A stretch of 64,000 bases of DNA from Raphanus sativus (Eukaryota > Streptophyta > Magnoliopsida > Brassicales > Brassicaceae): NCBI RefSeq assembly GCF_000801105.2, contig NC_079511.1, positions 12,020,784 through 12,084,783 on the forward strand. The letters are read 5' to 3'. A program made the translations under genes and the position numbers. The notes below the pieces were generated by a model. The model worked only from the letters and a program-made list of their open reading frames with translations, had not been told where the DNA came from and did not search any database. How positions within the stretch are numbered: the stretch's first letter is position 1; each line of letters opens with the position of its first letter. Shown here piece after piece: positions 35,353 through 46,993 of this stretch.

Positions 35353-36440
35353 AATCACTTTGGTTAGTCACTAAATGTACTTTAGTTTAGGCATTTGTCA
35401 CTAAGTTGTATAACTTGGTCACTAATTCAGATTAGTCACCAAATTTACTTAACTTAAGCCATTGTCACCAAATAGACTTAGCTTTGTCATCAGCTTAGTA
35501 AAAGGCTTTCTCCATCATTTTACTCAGCCCATGAGCTTGCAAATATGATGGATTTTTTCGAAATAAAGTACAACATTTACTTCAGACTAGATTATATTTT
35601 TTACTTACTCCAATAGGCTTGTAAAATTCTATTCACATATACTCGTTTTTTGCTCAGCCCAATTGGCTTGTAAAAAAATAGTTCCAATAATCTCTCATAT
35701 GAATAGAAATAATCTAAACTCATGTAGATTCGACTGACTCGACTGCTAGACCTAAACTATAACTAGACAGACGAACTTTTCGAGAGTATAAAAGAAAAAA
35801 TTAATTGTATATGATGTAGTAGCATTTTGCAACCTTGAACTACTCACTGTTAGTATCTGTTAGATTTACTTTTCAGGTGGTGAATATGATGTCTTGAACC
35901 CCCCGAAAGGTAAAGCCGACATATACTAACAATGAGTAATTTAAGGTTGGAAAATGCTACTACATCATAAACAGTTAGTTTTTCGCTTATACTCTCGTAA
36001 AGTCCGTCTGTCTAGTCTCTAGTTAAGTTTAGTCAGTCGAGTCAAGTCAAGTCTGTATAAGTTTTTTCGAGTCTTACATATGTTTAAATATTTCTATTAT
36101 TGTGGGGGATTGTAGGAGCTAATTTTACAAGCTTTTTGGTCCGAGGAAAAATTAAGTATGTGAATAGAATTTTACAAATCTATTGAACTGAGTAAAAAAA
36201 ATCTAATATAATATGAAATAAATGTTTCACTTTATACGGAGAAAGTCTATCATATTTGCAAGTCCATGGGCTGAATAAAATTATGGAAAAGCTTTTTATG
36301 AAGTTGATGACTAAGCTATAAGTCTATTTGGTGATAAATGACTTAAGGTAAGTAAACTTGGTGACTAATCAAATTTAGTGATCAATCTATGCAACTTAGT
36401 GACAAGTGGCTATTACTAAAGTTCACTTAGTGTCTAACTA
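35353..36440. repeat. Near-palindrome, about 530-bp arms and tiny loop
   Basis: The left arm (about 35353-35880) and right arm (about 35899-36440) are inverted copies along their whole length. Pairs include ggttagtcactaaatgtac with gttcacttagtgtctaac; tgtcaccaaatagacttag with ctataagtctatttggtga; and atgatgtagtagcattttgc with the complement of ggaaaatgctactacatca. The loop is only about 18 bases (tgaatatgatgtcttgaa). The arms differ by scattered substitutions and small indels (roughly four in five bases paired by eye). No protein-coding potential was seen. Confidence 0.8.
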
Positions 36441-37825
36441 TGATGACTTAGTAACAAATGTCAAAAGCTTAAGAAAACTTAATAACACATGTCAAGTTGC
36501 GTTATGACTAAATTTTGAGAATCTCTCTTATAATAGATATTTTACCTCTCTATTAAGAACACACACTCATACACTTGAGAACTCAGAAATTCATACATAA
36601 GCTTCCAATACAAAGTTTCAGCAATATCTCAAGGCTTTCAAAGTAAGTTTCGAGAGTATAGCGTGGTAGTTAATTCACAGATTTCGAGTGAAACAAAACA
36701 GTCTCACGTGGTTTTATCTTAAGATTCAAAATCGTAGAAAAACCATTTCACCTACGGCGATTTATTGAATTAAAAAAAGTGATCAAATCACCTACGACTG
36801 TTCTCAAATGTTTTTTTTTGTTTCTGTACTCTCTCTTTTATCAGTGACTAATTCAAAAATTAATAAAGCTCCTCAAAAGTAATCCTGTGTCGGCCAGTAG
36901 ATATAACCCATCAAATATCCAGATATTGCAAAACTGACTATGTTCATTCAATTAATAGAACAATCAAAATGCTAAACCTTAAATTTTGGGGACTAGTCAT
37001 AGTTTATATGCTAACAACTTTGATAAGAAATCCAGACGACGTACGTAGTTTGTTGGTCAGCAAATAATAAGACGACAAGTAGATATGGCTTTGAGTAAGT
37101 TTAATTAATCTTGATGTCCATTTGCTAACTTCTAAAAAGTTGGTCGCTTCTTAAAAATGTACTACAATTTAATATAGGATCTTGTAGATGTATTGGATAC
37201 ACCTAACGCAAGTTAACAAACCGCACAACCCCACCATTTAGATTTGATTTCATGAAGTAAATGTCACTAAACTCCAAATCTCGTACCAAACGACACGTTT
37301 GATTATAATTCTCAATACACTGAACCTCTATGATAAGAGTTTAAATGAAACACTTAACTGATTCATCAATTTGCAGTTCAAGTGAGGTTTATATATCATG
37401 GCGAATCTTAAAGCACATATGCTCTTGAACGAAGATTCTTCACCGTCCTCCAAAACAACAGAGACATTTTCAAGCGAACAACAACGATTATCTTTTTCTT
37501 TTTGAACAAATACAACGATTATCATACAAGACGAAGCCCCAATGATTTTGGCCCAAAAACAAAGATCGACCAAACCCAGCTAATATCACTATCCACCTGT
37601 TTGGCTCATCAACGTGAGGAAACGGTGCCATAACCGTATATTTTGCGGAAGAGCTTTTTAAAACTTCAAATATAGAATTTATGAAACTTTAAAATAGAAA
37701 GTGTTTTTGAAAATGCTCTAAGTAAACAGTTTTGCTAAAACTGAGTGCAGTCCGTAGAGTAATCGTTTTTAACATTTCTTTTCCTTTTCTTATGTCAAGT
37801 AATGAGGAAAAGGGGTTCAAAACTC
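36441..37825. other. Intergenic region
   Basis: No supported gene is present. One micro-insert is listed at 37481-37523. Confidence 0.55.
37481..37523 (-). repeat. A-rich micro-insert with 12-bp duplication
   Basis: acaacgattatc at 37481-37492 and 37512-37523 flanks an insert that reads ATTTGTTC followed by an A-rich run on the minus strand. Confidence 0.6.
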
Positions 37826-38402
37826 ACAGAAACTAGGGCTGAGATAGATCGAATATCCGGGGTATTTTGTATTTAGATCCGAATTTTTTCCGGCGGATCC
37901 ATATTTTTACTATCTTTATTTAGATCTGGAGTACTCCAATATCCGGGTGTCGGATATCTTTTTAAAATTGTAATATCCGGCGGATATCAAGATCCAGACT
38001 TACTTGTATCCTTAAAACAAATAAAAAATAATATTAAAATATATAAAATATTAAAATAATTAAAAAAAAAATTATATATAATATTTTTAGTTATATATAT
38101 GTTTACTATTACAAAATTATTATATATTAGTATAAAATAAAAATATAATAGATAAAATTAGTTTCTTATATATATATTCCTATTTCTGAAATAATTATCA
38201 ATAAAAATTACGGATCCGGATATCCGGATTAAAAATCACGATATATGATATATGGATTCGGATTCAGTTTGGACGGATTCAACATTTTACTATCCGAATT
38301 CGGATCCAACCCCTCCGGATATCCAGATTTTCGGAACAGATTCGGACCGGATCTCGGATCGAATCCGAATCTCGGATAATAAGTCTCAGGCCTAACGGAA
38401 AC
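37826..38402. mobile_element. hAT-type MITE rich in GGATATCCG motifs
   Basis: A 561-bp element (37834-38394) begins tagggctgaga and ends tctcaggccta, short inverted ends of hAT type. It is flanked by acagaaac (37826-37833) and acggaaac (38395-38402), an 8-bp duplication with one mismatch. Its outer parts are full of ATCCGGAT/GGATATCCG palindromes around a very AT-rich core. No coding sequence. Confidence 0.65.
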
Positions 38403-38616
38403 CCATAGAATAAATTAGAGAGTTTGTATCATAATTATTTGTGGTCTCTTTTCCGGTTTTTCCAAGTCGGTCTATTATATCGTGCGAACTACGGAATTAT
38501 ATATATATATATACACACAAACACATATATGTATGTATATATATATATATATATTTATATCGAACCCTAAGTAGAAGCGATTCAAGTGAAAAGGAAAATA
38601 TAATCGTGAAGAAAGA

Positions 38617-39726
38617 ATGATTAAAAAGAGAAGACTACTAGAGCGACCCAGAGAGGACGAATCACAACCAAGCGATATTCCTCATGAGCTAACCATGGAG
38701 ATACTCTCAAGGTTTTCTGTGAAATCAATCGTGAGATTTGGATGTGTCTCGAAGCTATGGTCCTCTCTAACCAGACTTCCCGGTTTTAATAACTTGTTCA
38801 TGTCTTCAAGGAAGCCGCGTCTTCTGGTCACCTTCTCAACAGGATTGAAGCAATATGGTATATTGTTTCCTCAACACCAGAACCCTGACGGGTCTTATCC
38901 TCCGTTCTACAGTTTTCATATTAACAACATTAATGAGCCGACATATGCTCTTTCCAAGAGCGTTTGGGGATTGATTTTACTACCCGGATTCAAAATTTGG
39001 AACCCAACCGTGAGGAGGTTTTCAGCCTTACCACATCCCAATGAACACATCCCGACTGAAAATTGTAAGTCTTTTTTAGGATACGATCCGTTGGAGGGTA
39101 AACACAAAGTTCTCTGTATATTACATTCCGAGGACGTAAGGGTCCTTACCCTGGGAGCTCAAGAATCATGGAGAATATTAACCAAAGGTATCCCTAAGCA
39201 TCATCCGAGAGGATATGGCCGATGCTTCAATGGAATTTTGTATTATAAAGCTTGTCTTCTTGATGATGATAAGAATATTATAATGAGCTTTGATGTCAAG
39301 TCCGAAAGTTTCAGTCCGATAAAACATCCTAAGGATCTTTCTTTTGATATGATACCTTATAAGGGAAGGCTAGCCTTGGTTACTTATGAATATAACTTAA
39401 GTAAAGTTGATATCTACATTTTGGAGGATGCAGATGGACACGAATGGACACGTCAAAGCTTTCTTAACATAATTTGTAAAAGCAAATTAAGGGGGAATCC
39501 TGTGGTTTTCAAGGGTATTACTGATGATGGTGAGCTTGTTTTTACACCATCTACGTTGTCGGAATCGTACTGTATTCTATATTTCGATCCTAGTAAAAAT
39601 AGTACTAGAGAAGCCTTGTTTGAAGGAGTTATGGGTGAGACTAGGCGTTGTTGTGGAATTGCTACCAAATATATGCACATTATCGATGTTTTCCCAAATC
39701 ACATCGATAGTCTTGTATCTTTGTAA
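38617..39726 (+). CDS. F-box protein with FBA_3-type domain
   Basis: This single-exon gene encodes 369 residues. The F-box lies at about residues 19-60 (DIPHELTMEILSRFSVKSIV, then CVSKLWSSL). It is followed by the F-box-associated interaction region from about residue 66: PRLLVTFSTGLKQYGILFP, SKSVWGLILLPGFKIWNPTV, then YGRCFNGILYY and beta-rich repeats to the C-terminus. Such proteins are substrate adaptors of SCF ubiquitin ligases, binding SKP1/ASK through the F-box; the substrate is unknown. A frameshifted paralogue lies 4 kb downstream on the same strand with similar 5' leader sequence (gaaccctaagtagaa, gattcaagt). This family expands rapidly in Brassicaceae. The gene has no visible defect. 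Confidence 0.85.
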   Translation: MIKKRRLLERPREDESQPSDIPHELTMEILSRFSVKSIVRFGCVSKLWSSLTRLPGFNNLFMSSRKPRLLVTFSTGLKQYGILFPQHQNPDGSYPPFYSFHINNINEPTYALSKSVWGLILLPGFKIWNPTVRRFSALPHPNEHIPTENCKSFLGYDPLEGKHKVLCILHSEDVRVLTLGAQESWRILTKGIPKHHPRGYGRCFNGILYYKACLLDDDKNIIMSFDVKSESFSPIKHPKDLSFDMIPYKGRLALVTYEYNLSKVDIYILEDADGHEWTRQSFLNIICKSKLRGNPVVFKGITDDGELVFTPSTLSESYCILYFDPSKNSTREALFEGVMGETRRCCGIATKYMHIIDVFPNHIDSLVSL

Positions 39727-40247
39727 AGCAGTTTATTCTATCGCTTAATGCTATGTATATTTCATTGGGTTCCCTTTCATTGACGATGATTTTTTATCAA
39801 CATTATATTATGGGCTTATTTGTTTTCTTATGATTTTTGTTTGATCATTCCTTCCTACTCACTAATGTACCCTACTAAAAGGAGCCAAACTCTTAGCTTT
39901 GAAAAAGAGAACATCACTAGGAAACACATGGAAAAAATCATATATGAACGACAGAACCATGTGGAATTCTATTTTTAAACATCACAAGTTTATTTGTAAA
40001 TCTTACATTGGGAGCTCAAGAATCATGAAGAGTAATAACCAAAGGTAGCCTCAGGCATTGCTCGTGTCCATCATGAGAATTGATGCCCGACTGAAGGCTA
40101 ACCTTAGTTGTTACTTATTATAAATCAATTTTAATTAAATTTTTATTAAAAACAAAATAAGAAAATTATATGCTAATTTTATAAGTATAGTATAGTCTAT
40201 ACTATATTAAAATAGAAGTAATAAATGAATTACATATTAAAATTATA
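39727..40247. other. Intergenic region with F-box relic
   Basis: It contains the 3' end of the first F-box gene and a short decayed F-box gene fragment (listed separately), ending at a Helitron terminus. Confidence 0.6.
39998..40125 (+). pseudogene. Short decayed copy of the F-box/FBA gene
   Basis: gggagctcaagaatcatg, aaccaaaggta and ggctaaccttagttgttact correspond to successive parts of the neighbouring F-box gene (about 39150-39205 and 39365-39390) with the intervening sequence deleted. It is a relic of a third tandem copy. Confidence 0.6.
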
Positions 40248-42622
40248 CTAGATTTTGATCCGCGCTTCGAAAGCGCGGATTTCGTTTGGTTATAAACAGA
40301 GTTTGATATGAATTAATATTCTAGAGTTTTATATATTATTATGTTATAAAGTCGTATTAAATCGAATAAGGATTTTTTAAAAAATATTATATAATATATG
40401 AATTATTTTATTTGAATTTTGTATGTACACTCTTATGTAATTTTCACTTAGGCATATGCATTTTCTTGTATCCAAAAAACTGAACCGAAATCAACATGAA
40501 AATATAGGTTCAGGTCGAAATCGAGTAAACTATATACTGGTTTTGGTTTTATAATTATATTATATTTTTCTCACTAAATAAAAATAAAAATTTTATATAG
40601 TTTTCGAATTATACATTTTGAATACAAACTTTTTATAAAAAAAATCAAAATTTCTTTTTTCGAACATTTGTGAAATTTTCAAATTTTTAAAAAACTTATT
40701 TGAAATTTGACATTCTTTTTAAAGTATTTTTAAAAATTTTATTTTCAATTTAAGTATTTATTTATTTATTATTAAATTCCTAAACAACATATTTTAAACT
40801 TCTCAACTATATATTTAATTTACAAATGAATGATAGAAAATAAATAATATAAGTAGAAATCTAGAAAATTATGATCAAATTTTATAAGTTAATGTATATG
40901 TTTTCTTAATCCATATAACTTTTTAAATCTATAAACTTTTAAAATTTATAAACTCTACACAAATTTATCTTCCAATAATCATCCCTAAGTTTACGAGTAC
41001 GTGGTCATCTGGCACGAGATCATAATTTATTTATCTTCCAATAATCATCCCTATTTCTTTGTAACTTTTTCTGTATTTTTTTCTTATATGTTAAAAAAAT
41101 CTAATTTATATGTTTGTGTATAATATTTTAAAAATTATTAGTAAGAGGTTTTGAGAATTTTATTGAATTTTTGATGTTGCATAACTATACACTTGTGTCA
41201 TAGCCATTTCACACATTAATTTTGTATTTTATTCCTAAACAGCAATTTTTAAAAAATAACAAAGTATAGTATAATTTTTTTTACTAATAAAATTGTAATT
41301 AAATAGATAAAATTATATTTTCACTAAATTTTCATGATTTAATTTCATATATAATAAAATATATAATGTTATTATTACACATAATAATTCGTCATGCAAT
41401 TAGAAGTGAGTTTTGTAAATTTTGACCCAATGTAAGAGGTGGATAATTAATAAATTTATTTGATATAAATTTTAATTTTTTTCTTGTGTATCTACATTTA
41501 AATGTTACAAAGATATTTGTAAAATTATTGTAAACATAAGTTTCTAATGGAAATAATTTTGATTACTGATGATATGCACTCTATTTGATAGAAATTTAAA
41601 ATATGTAATCAAATATGAACAAACTAAAGCTACATTTTTCTTGCATTTATTAACATTTTGAGTTATTAACGTAATTAGTAAAAAATATTTGTACCCACAA
41701 AATGGTTCGAAATTGACCCGAAAATCAGGATTGTGGATCTAAGTAGTCATGTCTTATATTTTCAATGAGTTATAAAGTGCTATATCCGAAAAACTAATAT
41801 CAAATCAGACCCGCATCAAAAACCGAATAAGTATACAAACATATAAATTTATATTAGTTATAAGTATACTTATAATAATATTAATATTGAAATTAAAATT
41901 ACAAAATCAAATATATTAGTTATTTGGGTCTCTGAAATATTCTTAAAATCATTAAGTATTTAAATCAGTGCATAGCTATTCTATTAAAACAACAACATAA
42001 CGTACTGATTTATGTGTAGTCCAACTATTTTAATACAATTATTAAAGCTCTTTATTAATCATTAAAATAATATTATACAAAGAAAATACAAATATGATTA
42101 AAAACACAAATATAAAATTAAATTTCTAAAAAAAAAGATAGAACAAAAAATATATCCATCTTTTTAAAGACAGATCAGTAACCATTTAAAATATATATAT
42201 CAAACATATTTGATCTAGACAAGTTTATTAAAACCTATTAAGAAATTAAATAATACTGGACTTTTTTAATTGAACATATGGATGAACTATAAGGAACGTA
42301 TCATATCACATTCTTTGTAAAGTATATACACGTTGTATTGTAGTTTAACATTTTGTTTTTGGCGAAATATGTTACAGTTTATAGTCCAACATGTCTTATA
42401 TTTTTTACATGGTCAAATGTATTATATAAACGTGGATTTTGATTAGTTAAGATAGGAGTAGTGGATCCTACAATATAGAAATAAAAGTAAAAGTTATGGT
42501 TGGTTTAAATAATACGGACATAACATCTATTAATTGGATATAGTTATGTAAAAATCAGTTTTTTTTTTAAATTGGACATAACCCCATATCAATTGGACAT
42601 GTCGAAGAATTAATAGTATTGA
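40248..42622 (-). mobile_element. Probable Helitron between the F-box genes
   Basis: The minus-strand 3' end has the hairpin ccgcgctttcgaagcgcgg (40278-40260), then atcaaaatCTAG at 40251-40248, followed by T. A matching minus-strand 5' end, TCAATACTATTAATTCTTCG, starts at 42622 after host A. The same 5' sequence family appears at 45382 and 47036. The interior is AT-rich without coding sequence. Confidence 0.6.
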
Positions 42623-42784
42623 TGATTTCCATTTGTTATAAAGCACTCGGCACTATTTTGGTTCACGGTCTATCGTATATCCTGAAGTCTACGGTATTAT
42701 TATTATATATAATATATAATTATATATACTGAACCCTAAGTAGAAACGATTCAAGTCATAGGGGAGCATAGTTGGAATTGAAGA

Positions 42785-43977
42785 ATGAGGGTTTTCAAGA
42801 AAAAAGCATTGTTGAGCAATCATCAGCCATGGATAAACAAGAGAAAACGAAAGAGATCATCCAGACATGACAGATCACAAACAAAACATATTCCTATTGA
42901 TCTAGCCTTGGATATACTCTCAAGACTCCCTGCTGAATCAGTCGTGAGATTTGGATGTGTCTCGAGGCTATGGTCTTCTTTAACCAAACTTCCAAGTTTT
43001 ATCAACTCGTTCGCGTCTAGGTCATCTTCAAGGCGGCCGCGTCTTCTGGTCACCTTCTCAGTAGATTCCAAGCAATATGGTATATGGTTTCCTCAACACC
43101 AAAATCCTGATCACGGGTCTTATCCTCCGTTCTACACTTTTCATATTACAGAACCTTATTTTTTGAGGAGCTGTGCTATATCCAAGAGCGTTGAGGGATT
43201 GATTTTAATATCAGGTCTTGATGGATTAGTAATTTGGAATCCTACCTTGAGACGGTTTTCAACCTTACCACGTCCCAACGTTGGGACGATCAACAAACAA
43301 AAATTTTACATCTCTTATTTAGGATATGATCCGTTGGAGTGTAAACACAAAGTTCTCAGCACAGAATATGACGAATATTCCGAGGAGGTGCGAGAGCTCA
43401 AGAATCATGGAGAATAGTAACCAATGGTATCCCTATGCATCGTCCGATACCCATAGGCGTTGGGCGATGTTTCAATGGAGTTTTGTATTATGAAGCTCGT
43501 CTTCTTGGTGATGATCAGAATATAGTAATGAGCTTTGATGTTAAATCTGAAAGTTTCAGACCGATAAAGTATCCGGATGCTTTTATTGGTTTGCGGTTAT
43601 CTATAATACCTTGTGAGGGAAGGCTAGCCTTGGTTACTTATAGCATAGGCTTAAGTAATGTTAATCTCTACATTTTGAAGGATGTAGATGGACATGAATG
43701 GACGCATCAAAACTTTCCTCACATACGTTGTAAAAGCAAATGGAGGAACCTTTTGAGTTTCCAGGGTACTACTGATGATGGTGAGCTTATTTTTGCACCA
43801 AATACACTGTCAGACTCGTATTATATTCTATATTTCGATCCGAGGAGAAATAGTATTAGAGAAGCCGTGTTTGAAGGAATTGTGGGCGAGATTAGACGAC
43901 GTTTTGGAATTGCTACCAGGGTTTTGTACGTTAATGATGTTTTCCCAAATCACATAGAGAGTCTCGTGTCTTTGTAA
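42785..43977 (+). pseudogene. Frameshifted F-box/FBA paralogue
   Basis: The first frame (42785-43417) encodes an F-box (PIDLALDILSRLPAESVV, then CVSRLWSSL) and the start of the FBA region (PRLLVTFSVDSKQYGIWFP). It ends at a stop after a frame change. The second frame (43435-43977) carries the remainder from VGRCFNGVLYYEARLLGDD to the C-terminus IESLVSL. Alignment to the intact paralogue at 38617 shows 13 bases missing after 43393, in the equivalent of gtccttaccctgg; this deletion causes the shift. A truncated 210-residue protein retaining the F-box could still be made, so loss of function is likely but not certain. Confidence 0.8.
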
Positions 43978-44149
43978 AGCAGTGCATTCACTCGCTCAAT
44001 GCTCTTCCTATTTTTTTGTTATGTTCCCTTTTGATTGACAATTATTTATTATGATAGTATATAGATACTTTGAATGTGGATCGAGTTCTAATTCTTCATG
44101 GTTCATTATGTTTGTGCTTTTGTTCAAAATGGTAAAACAAAAAAACTCC

Positions 44150-45045
44150 TAAAGATGAATAGTCTTTAGTAATGATATTTTGCTTGTGAGTCCCATGAAC
44201 CGGCTTATCAGTTCTGGTATGCATTCTCAATGCCGCAGCTCCAACAGTCAACAAAACAACAGCATTGATGGTCAAAAGAGTGAACTTGTGGTAACCATGA
44301 AATATGAGAAGATGGCTATGAAAGCTAACTGCGAAACAATGATGATAGCAGCTGTTGAAACTACGAGATAAGCTATACGTATGCAAGTAGTTATCAAAGC
44401 CAAATAGAATTCCTATCTGAATAGCCGCCATAAATTTTGCACAAAAAAAAAAGAATAGCCACCACAATTAAGACACACGTGTTATATATTGGCTTAGCAC
44501 AAAGCCCATGAATAAGTTAGGACCAACTATCCCATTGTACTCAATCGTCTAGAAACGCACCTTCACAAAATACGATCATCCTTACTTAGAGATCTTCACC
44601 ATAAATCATCACCGTAGATCGCCTTAGACAACATACTCTCTTCAGAAGAGATCCCTTCTAGATGACCTCAAATCCTGCTAAAGAGACCTCGTTTGGACGA
44701 TCCTGTTTAGATGACATATTTAGTTCTTGTAATCCAGAGTTACTTTGTATACTTGATTATCAATACGAAAATCTCCAAACCATTTAGATATTAAATACTC
44801 TATTTCTTGCTGATTAACTATGTGATCAACAACGCGGTCTAATGCGAAAGAAATGTGTTTCTCGCTTCCATTGTTACTTATGTGCCGGTTAAGGTAAATA
44901 GAAGAAGAGAGGAAAATAGACAATTGAAAAGTAGAGTGCCAAATCATGTTGCCACCATTGTTGAAGTAAAGACGCAAGATGATATTGATAACAGTTTCCT
45001 ATGGCTAGGATTGTGCAGTTTATGATCACAAGAGCCTAGACATCC
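44150..45045 (-). pseudogene. Purine permease (PUP1/PUP3-like) relic
   Basis: Minus-strand fragments in order match the N-terminal half of plant purine permeases: ALVIINCTILAIGNC near 45030-44990, MRLYFNNGGNMIW near 44977, AIQIGILFGFDNYLHTYSLS near 44425, and [18 protein letters not shown] near 44270-44210. They lie in different frames with stops between them, and the C-terminal half is missing. A poly(A) micro-insert (44419-44464) interrupts the FDNY segment region. The neighbour at 48488-50061 is an intact copy, so this is the dead member of a tandem pair (compare At1g28220/At1g28230). Confidence 0.8.
44419..44464 (+). repeat. Poly(A) micro-insert in the permease relic
   Basis: gaatagccgcca (44419-44430) recurs as gaatagccacca (44453-44464) around taaattttgcac plus 10 A. 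Confidence 0.6.
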
Positions 45046-45554
45046 TTGTCTTCTTGATTCTTCGAAACAAAATGGATGGTTCTGGTTTATGTGAGTTCGA
45101 AGCTTTATGTATGTAACATATTACACATGACGTACAAAAGCAATTTTTGAATAAATTTAACATTATATTCAAAAAATGAAAAGAAGCTTTATGTATTGAT
45201 TTATTTTACACTAGTGTTAACCCCGTGCTTTGCACGGATCAAAATGACTGTTTTAAAACTATAGATATATTATTGAAATTATTTTATGTTTAAAATTTGA
45301 TATATATACCAACACATAAAAATATAGTTAAAAGTACTATATTTTCTTCATAATTTTTATTTGCATTTTCTTGTAAATAAATCTATTCTATTAATTCTTC
45401 GGCATGACCAGTTGATATCATGTTGAGTCCAACAATTATTTTTAACCATAACTACCTTTTGATATGATAACTGCATCAATATAACGAAAATACATACCAT
45501 TCAAATATAACTACCGTTTGTAAGCGAACTTTATAACCATCAAATTCGCCTAAT

Positions 45555-45607
45555 AACCACCACGTGATCTGTGTTCAAAAAAAACAAAAAAAAACCACCA
45601 CGTGATC
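45555..45607 (+). repeat. Poly(A) micro-insert with 15-bp duplication
   Basis: aaccaccacgtgatc at 45555-45569 and 45593-45607 flanks tgtgttc followed by an A-rich run. Confidence 0.7.
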
Positions 45608-46194
45608 AAACTATTTTAATACAATGATTAAAACCTCCTATTAATTATTTAAGAGAAATGTTATACAATGAAAAACACAAATATGACTAAAACATATAAA
45701 TATAAAAATTAAATTTCTAAAAGAATATAAAACAAAAAAAATATAAAAGGGCGGGTCCAAATGTAGAAATCTATTTAAAACCCGTTAAACTAAAATCTGT
45801 AGAATATCGGATCATGATCATAATTTTAATTTTAATTTTAGTTGTTTAGTTTTAGTTTTAACTTTATTTTTTAAAGAAACATAATTTTTATGTTTGTGTG
45901 TTTGTATAATCATATTCTGTATGATATGAATTTAATAGAATAGATAAGTTTGGTAAGTATGTACATGTATCATATGGTAAGGCTTGGTCTTTTTGTCAAT
46001 ATTCGGTCCAAATTATTTGTTTTTTTATTTGAACATAAAAACAGGAACATAGGGAAGTTACGAACGGTTAACAATATTCGAAGCCCAAATTATCGTTTCA
46101 TATGCCGAGGGAAGTTATGAACGGTTAACAATGCTCTAGATATAATTATATTATATTTTATGCAGTTATTTTTTTAAGTTAGACCCAACCTTTT

Positions 46195-46541
46195 TGTAAT
46201 GCCCCGACTGCCCACGGCTAATGGGCCACCCACACTTGCTCTCTCGGCCCGTGGGCCCCATCTCATCCGAAGGTCGGTCGTTAATTTTCCAAGGCTCGAA
46301 ATTACTGTTTACTGACCCTGCAATCACCACCCGACCTTTCCCCGTGTTTTGGCCTCACTTACACGGTATCGCGAATCACTTCCCGATAGGTCACCCATCC
46401 TTTCACTACTCCAGCCCAAGCACGCTTAACTCTGGAGTTCTAAACGGATGTGTGACGGAAAAGGTAAGTCAACTTTGGTGATATAGGTAGCCAAATCAAT
46501 TCTCTTAAGCCTTTTCACATATCACAACTCGGGATGTTACA
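46195..46541 (-). repeat. TRIM 3' LTR (minus-strand sense)
   Basis: 347 bp. It differs from the other LTR at catctcatcc (versus catcccatcc), gtgacgg (versus gtgatgg) and aattctct (versus aattatct). Confidence 0.92.
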
Positions 46542-46646
46542 ATTCACCCCCTCTCAAAGAACACAACGTCCTCGTTGCGCCCCACGACAGGTCTCAAGAC
46601 GCCTCTCAGGTCAGAACTGAGACGGCTAACCAGCTCTGATACCACT

Positions 46647-46993
46647 TGTAATGCCCCGACTGCCCACGGCTAATGGGCCACCCACACTTGCTCTCTCGGC
46701 CCGTGGGCCCCATCCCATCCGAAGGTCGGTCGTTAATTTTCCAAGGCTCGAAATTACTGTTTACTGACCCTGCAATCACCACCCGACCTTTCCCCGTGTT
46801 TTGGCCTCACTTACACGGTATCGCGAATCACTTCCCGATAGGTCACCCATCCTTTCACTACTCCAGCCCAAGCACGCTTAACTCTGGAGTTCTAAACGGA
46901 TGTGTGATGGAAAAGGTAAGTCAACTTTGGTGATATAGGTAGCCAAATCAATTATCTTAAGCCTTTTCACATATCACAACTCGGGATGTTACA
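46647..46993 (-). repeat. TRIM 5' LTR (minus-strand sense)
   Basis: 347 bp, adjacent to the primer-binding site. An 86-codon open frame inside each LTR is incidental. Confidence 0.92.

Larger units (their letters stand above)
46195..46993 (-). mobile_element. Complete TRIM retrotransposon
   Basis: Two direct 347-bp LTRs (46195-46541 and 46647-46993) enclose only 105 bp. On the minus strand each LTR runs TGTAACATCCC to GGGGCATTACA. TGGTATCAGAGC, the primer-binding site for initiator tRNA-Met, lies three bases inside the 5' LTR (46644-46633). The purine tract GAGAGGGGGTGAAT (46555-46542) abuts the 3' LTR. CTTTT at 46190-46194 and 46994-46998 is a perfect 5-bp target duplication. The LTRs differ at three positions. 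There is no coding capacity, so it depends on proteins supplied by other elements: a terminal-repeat retrotransposon in miniature. Confidence 0.92.

Noticed and set aside
43435..43977. Independent 180-aa gene at 43435-43977.
   Set aside because: It is the second half of the frameshifted F-box/FBA gene, not a separate gene.
46221..46933. Two near-identical 86-codon frames (46221-46481 and 46673-46933) that look like a duplicated gene.
   Set aside because: They are the same segment of the two TRIM LTRs, in the antisense orientation, and have no coding signal of their own.
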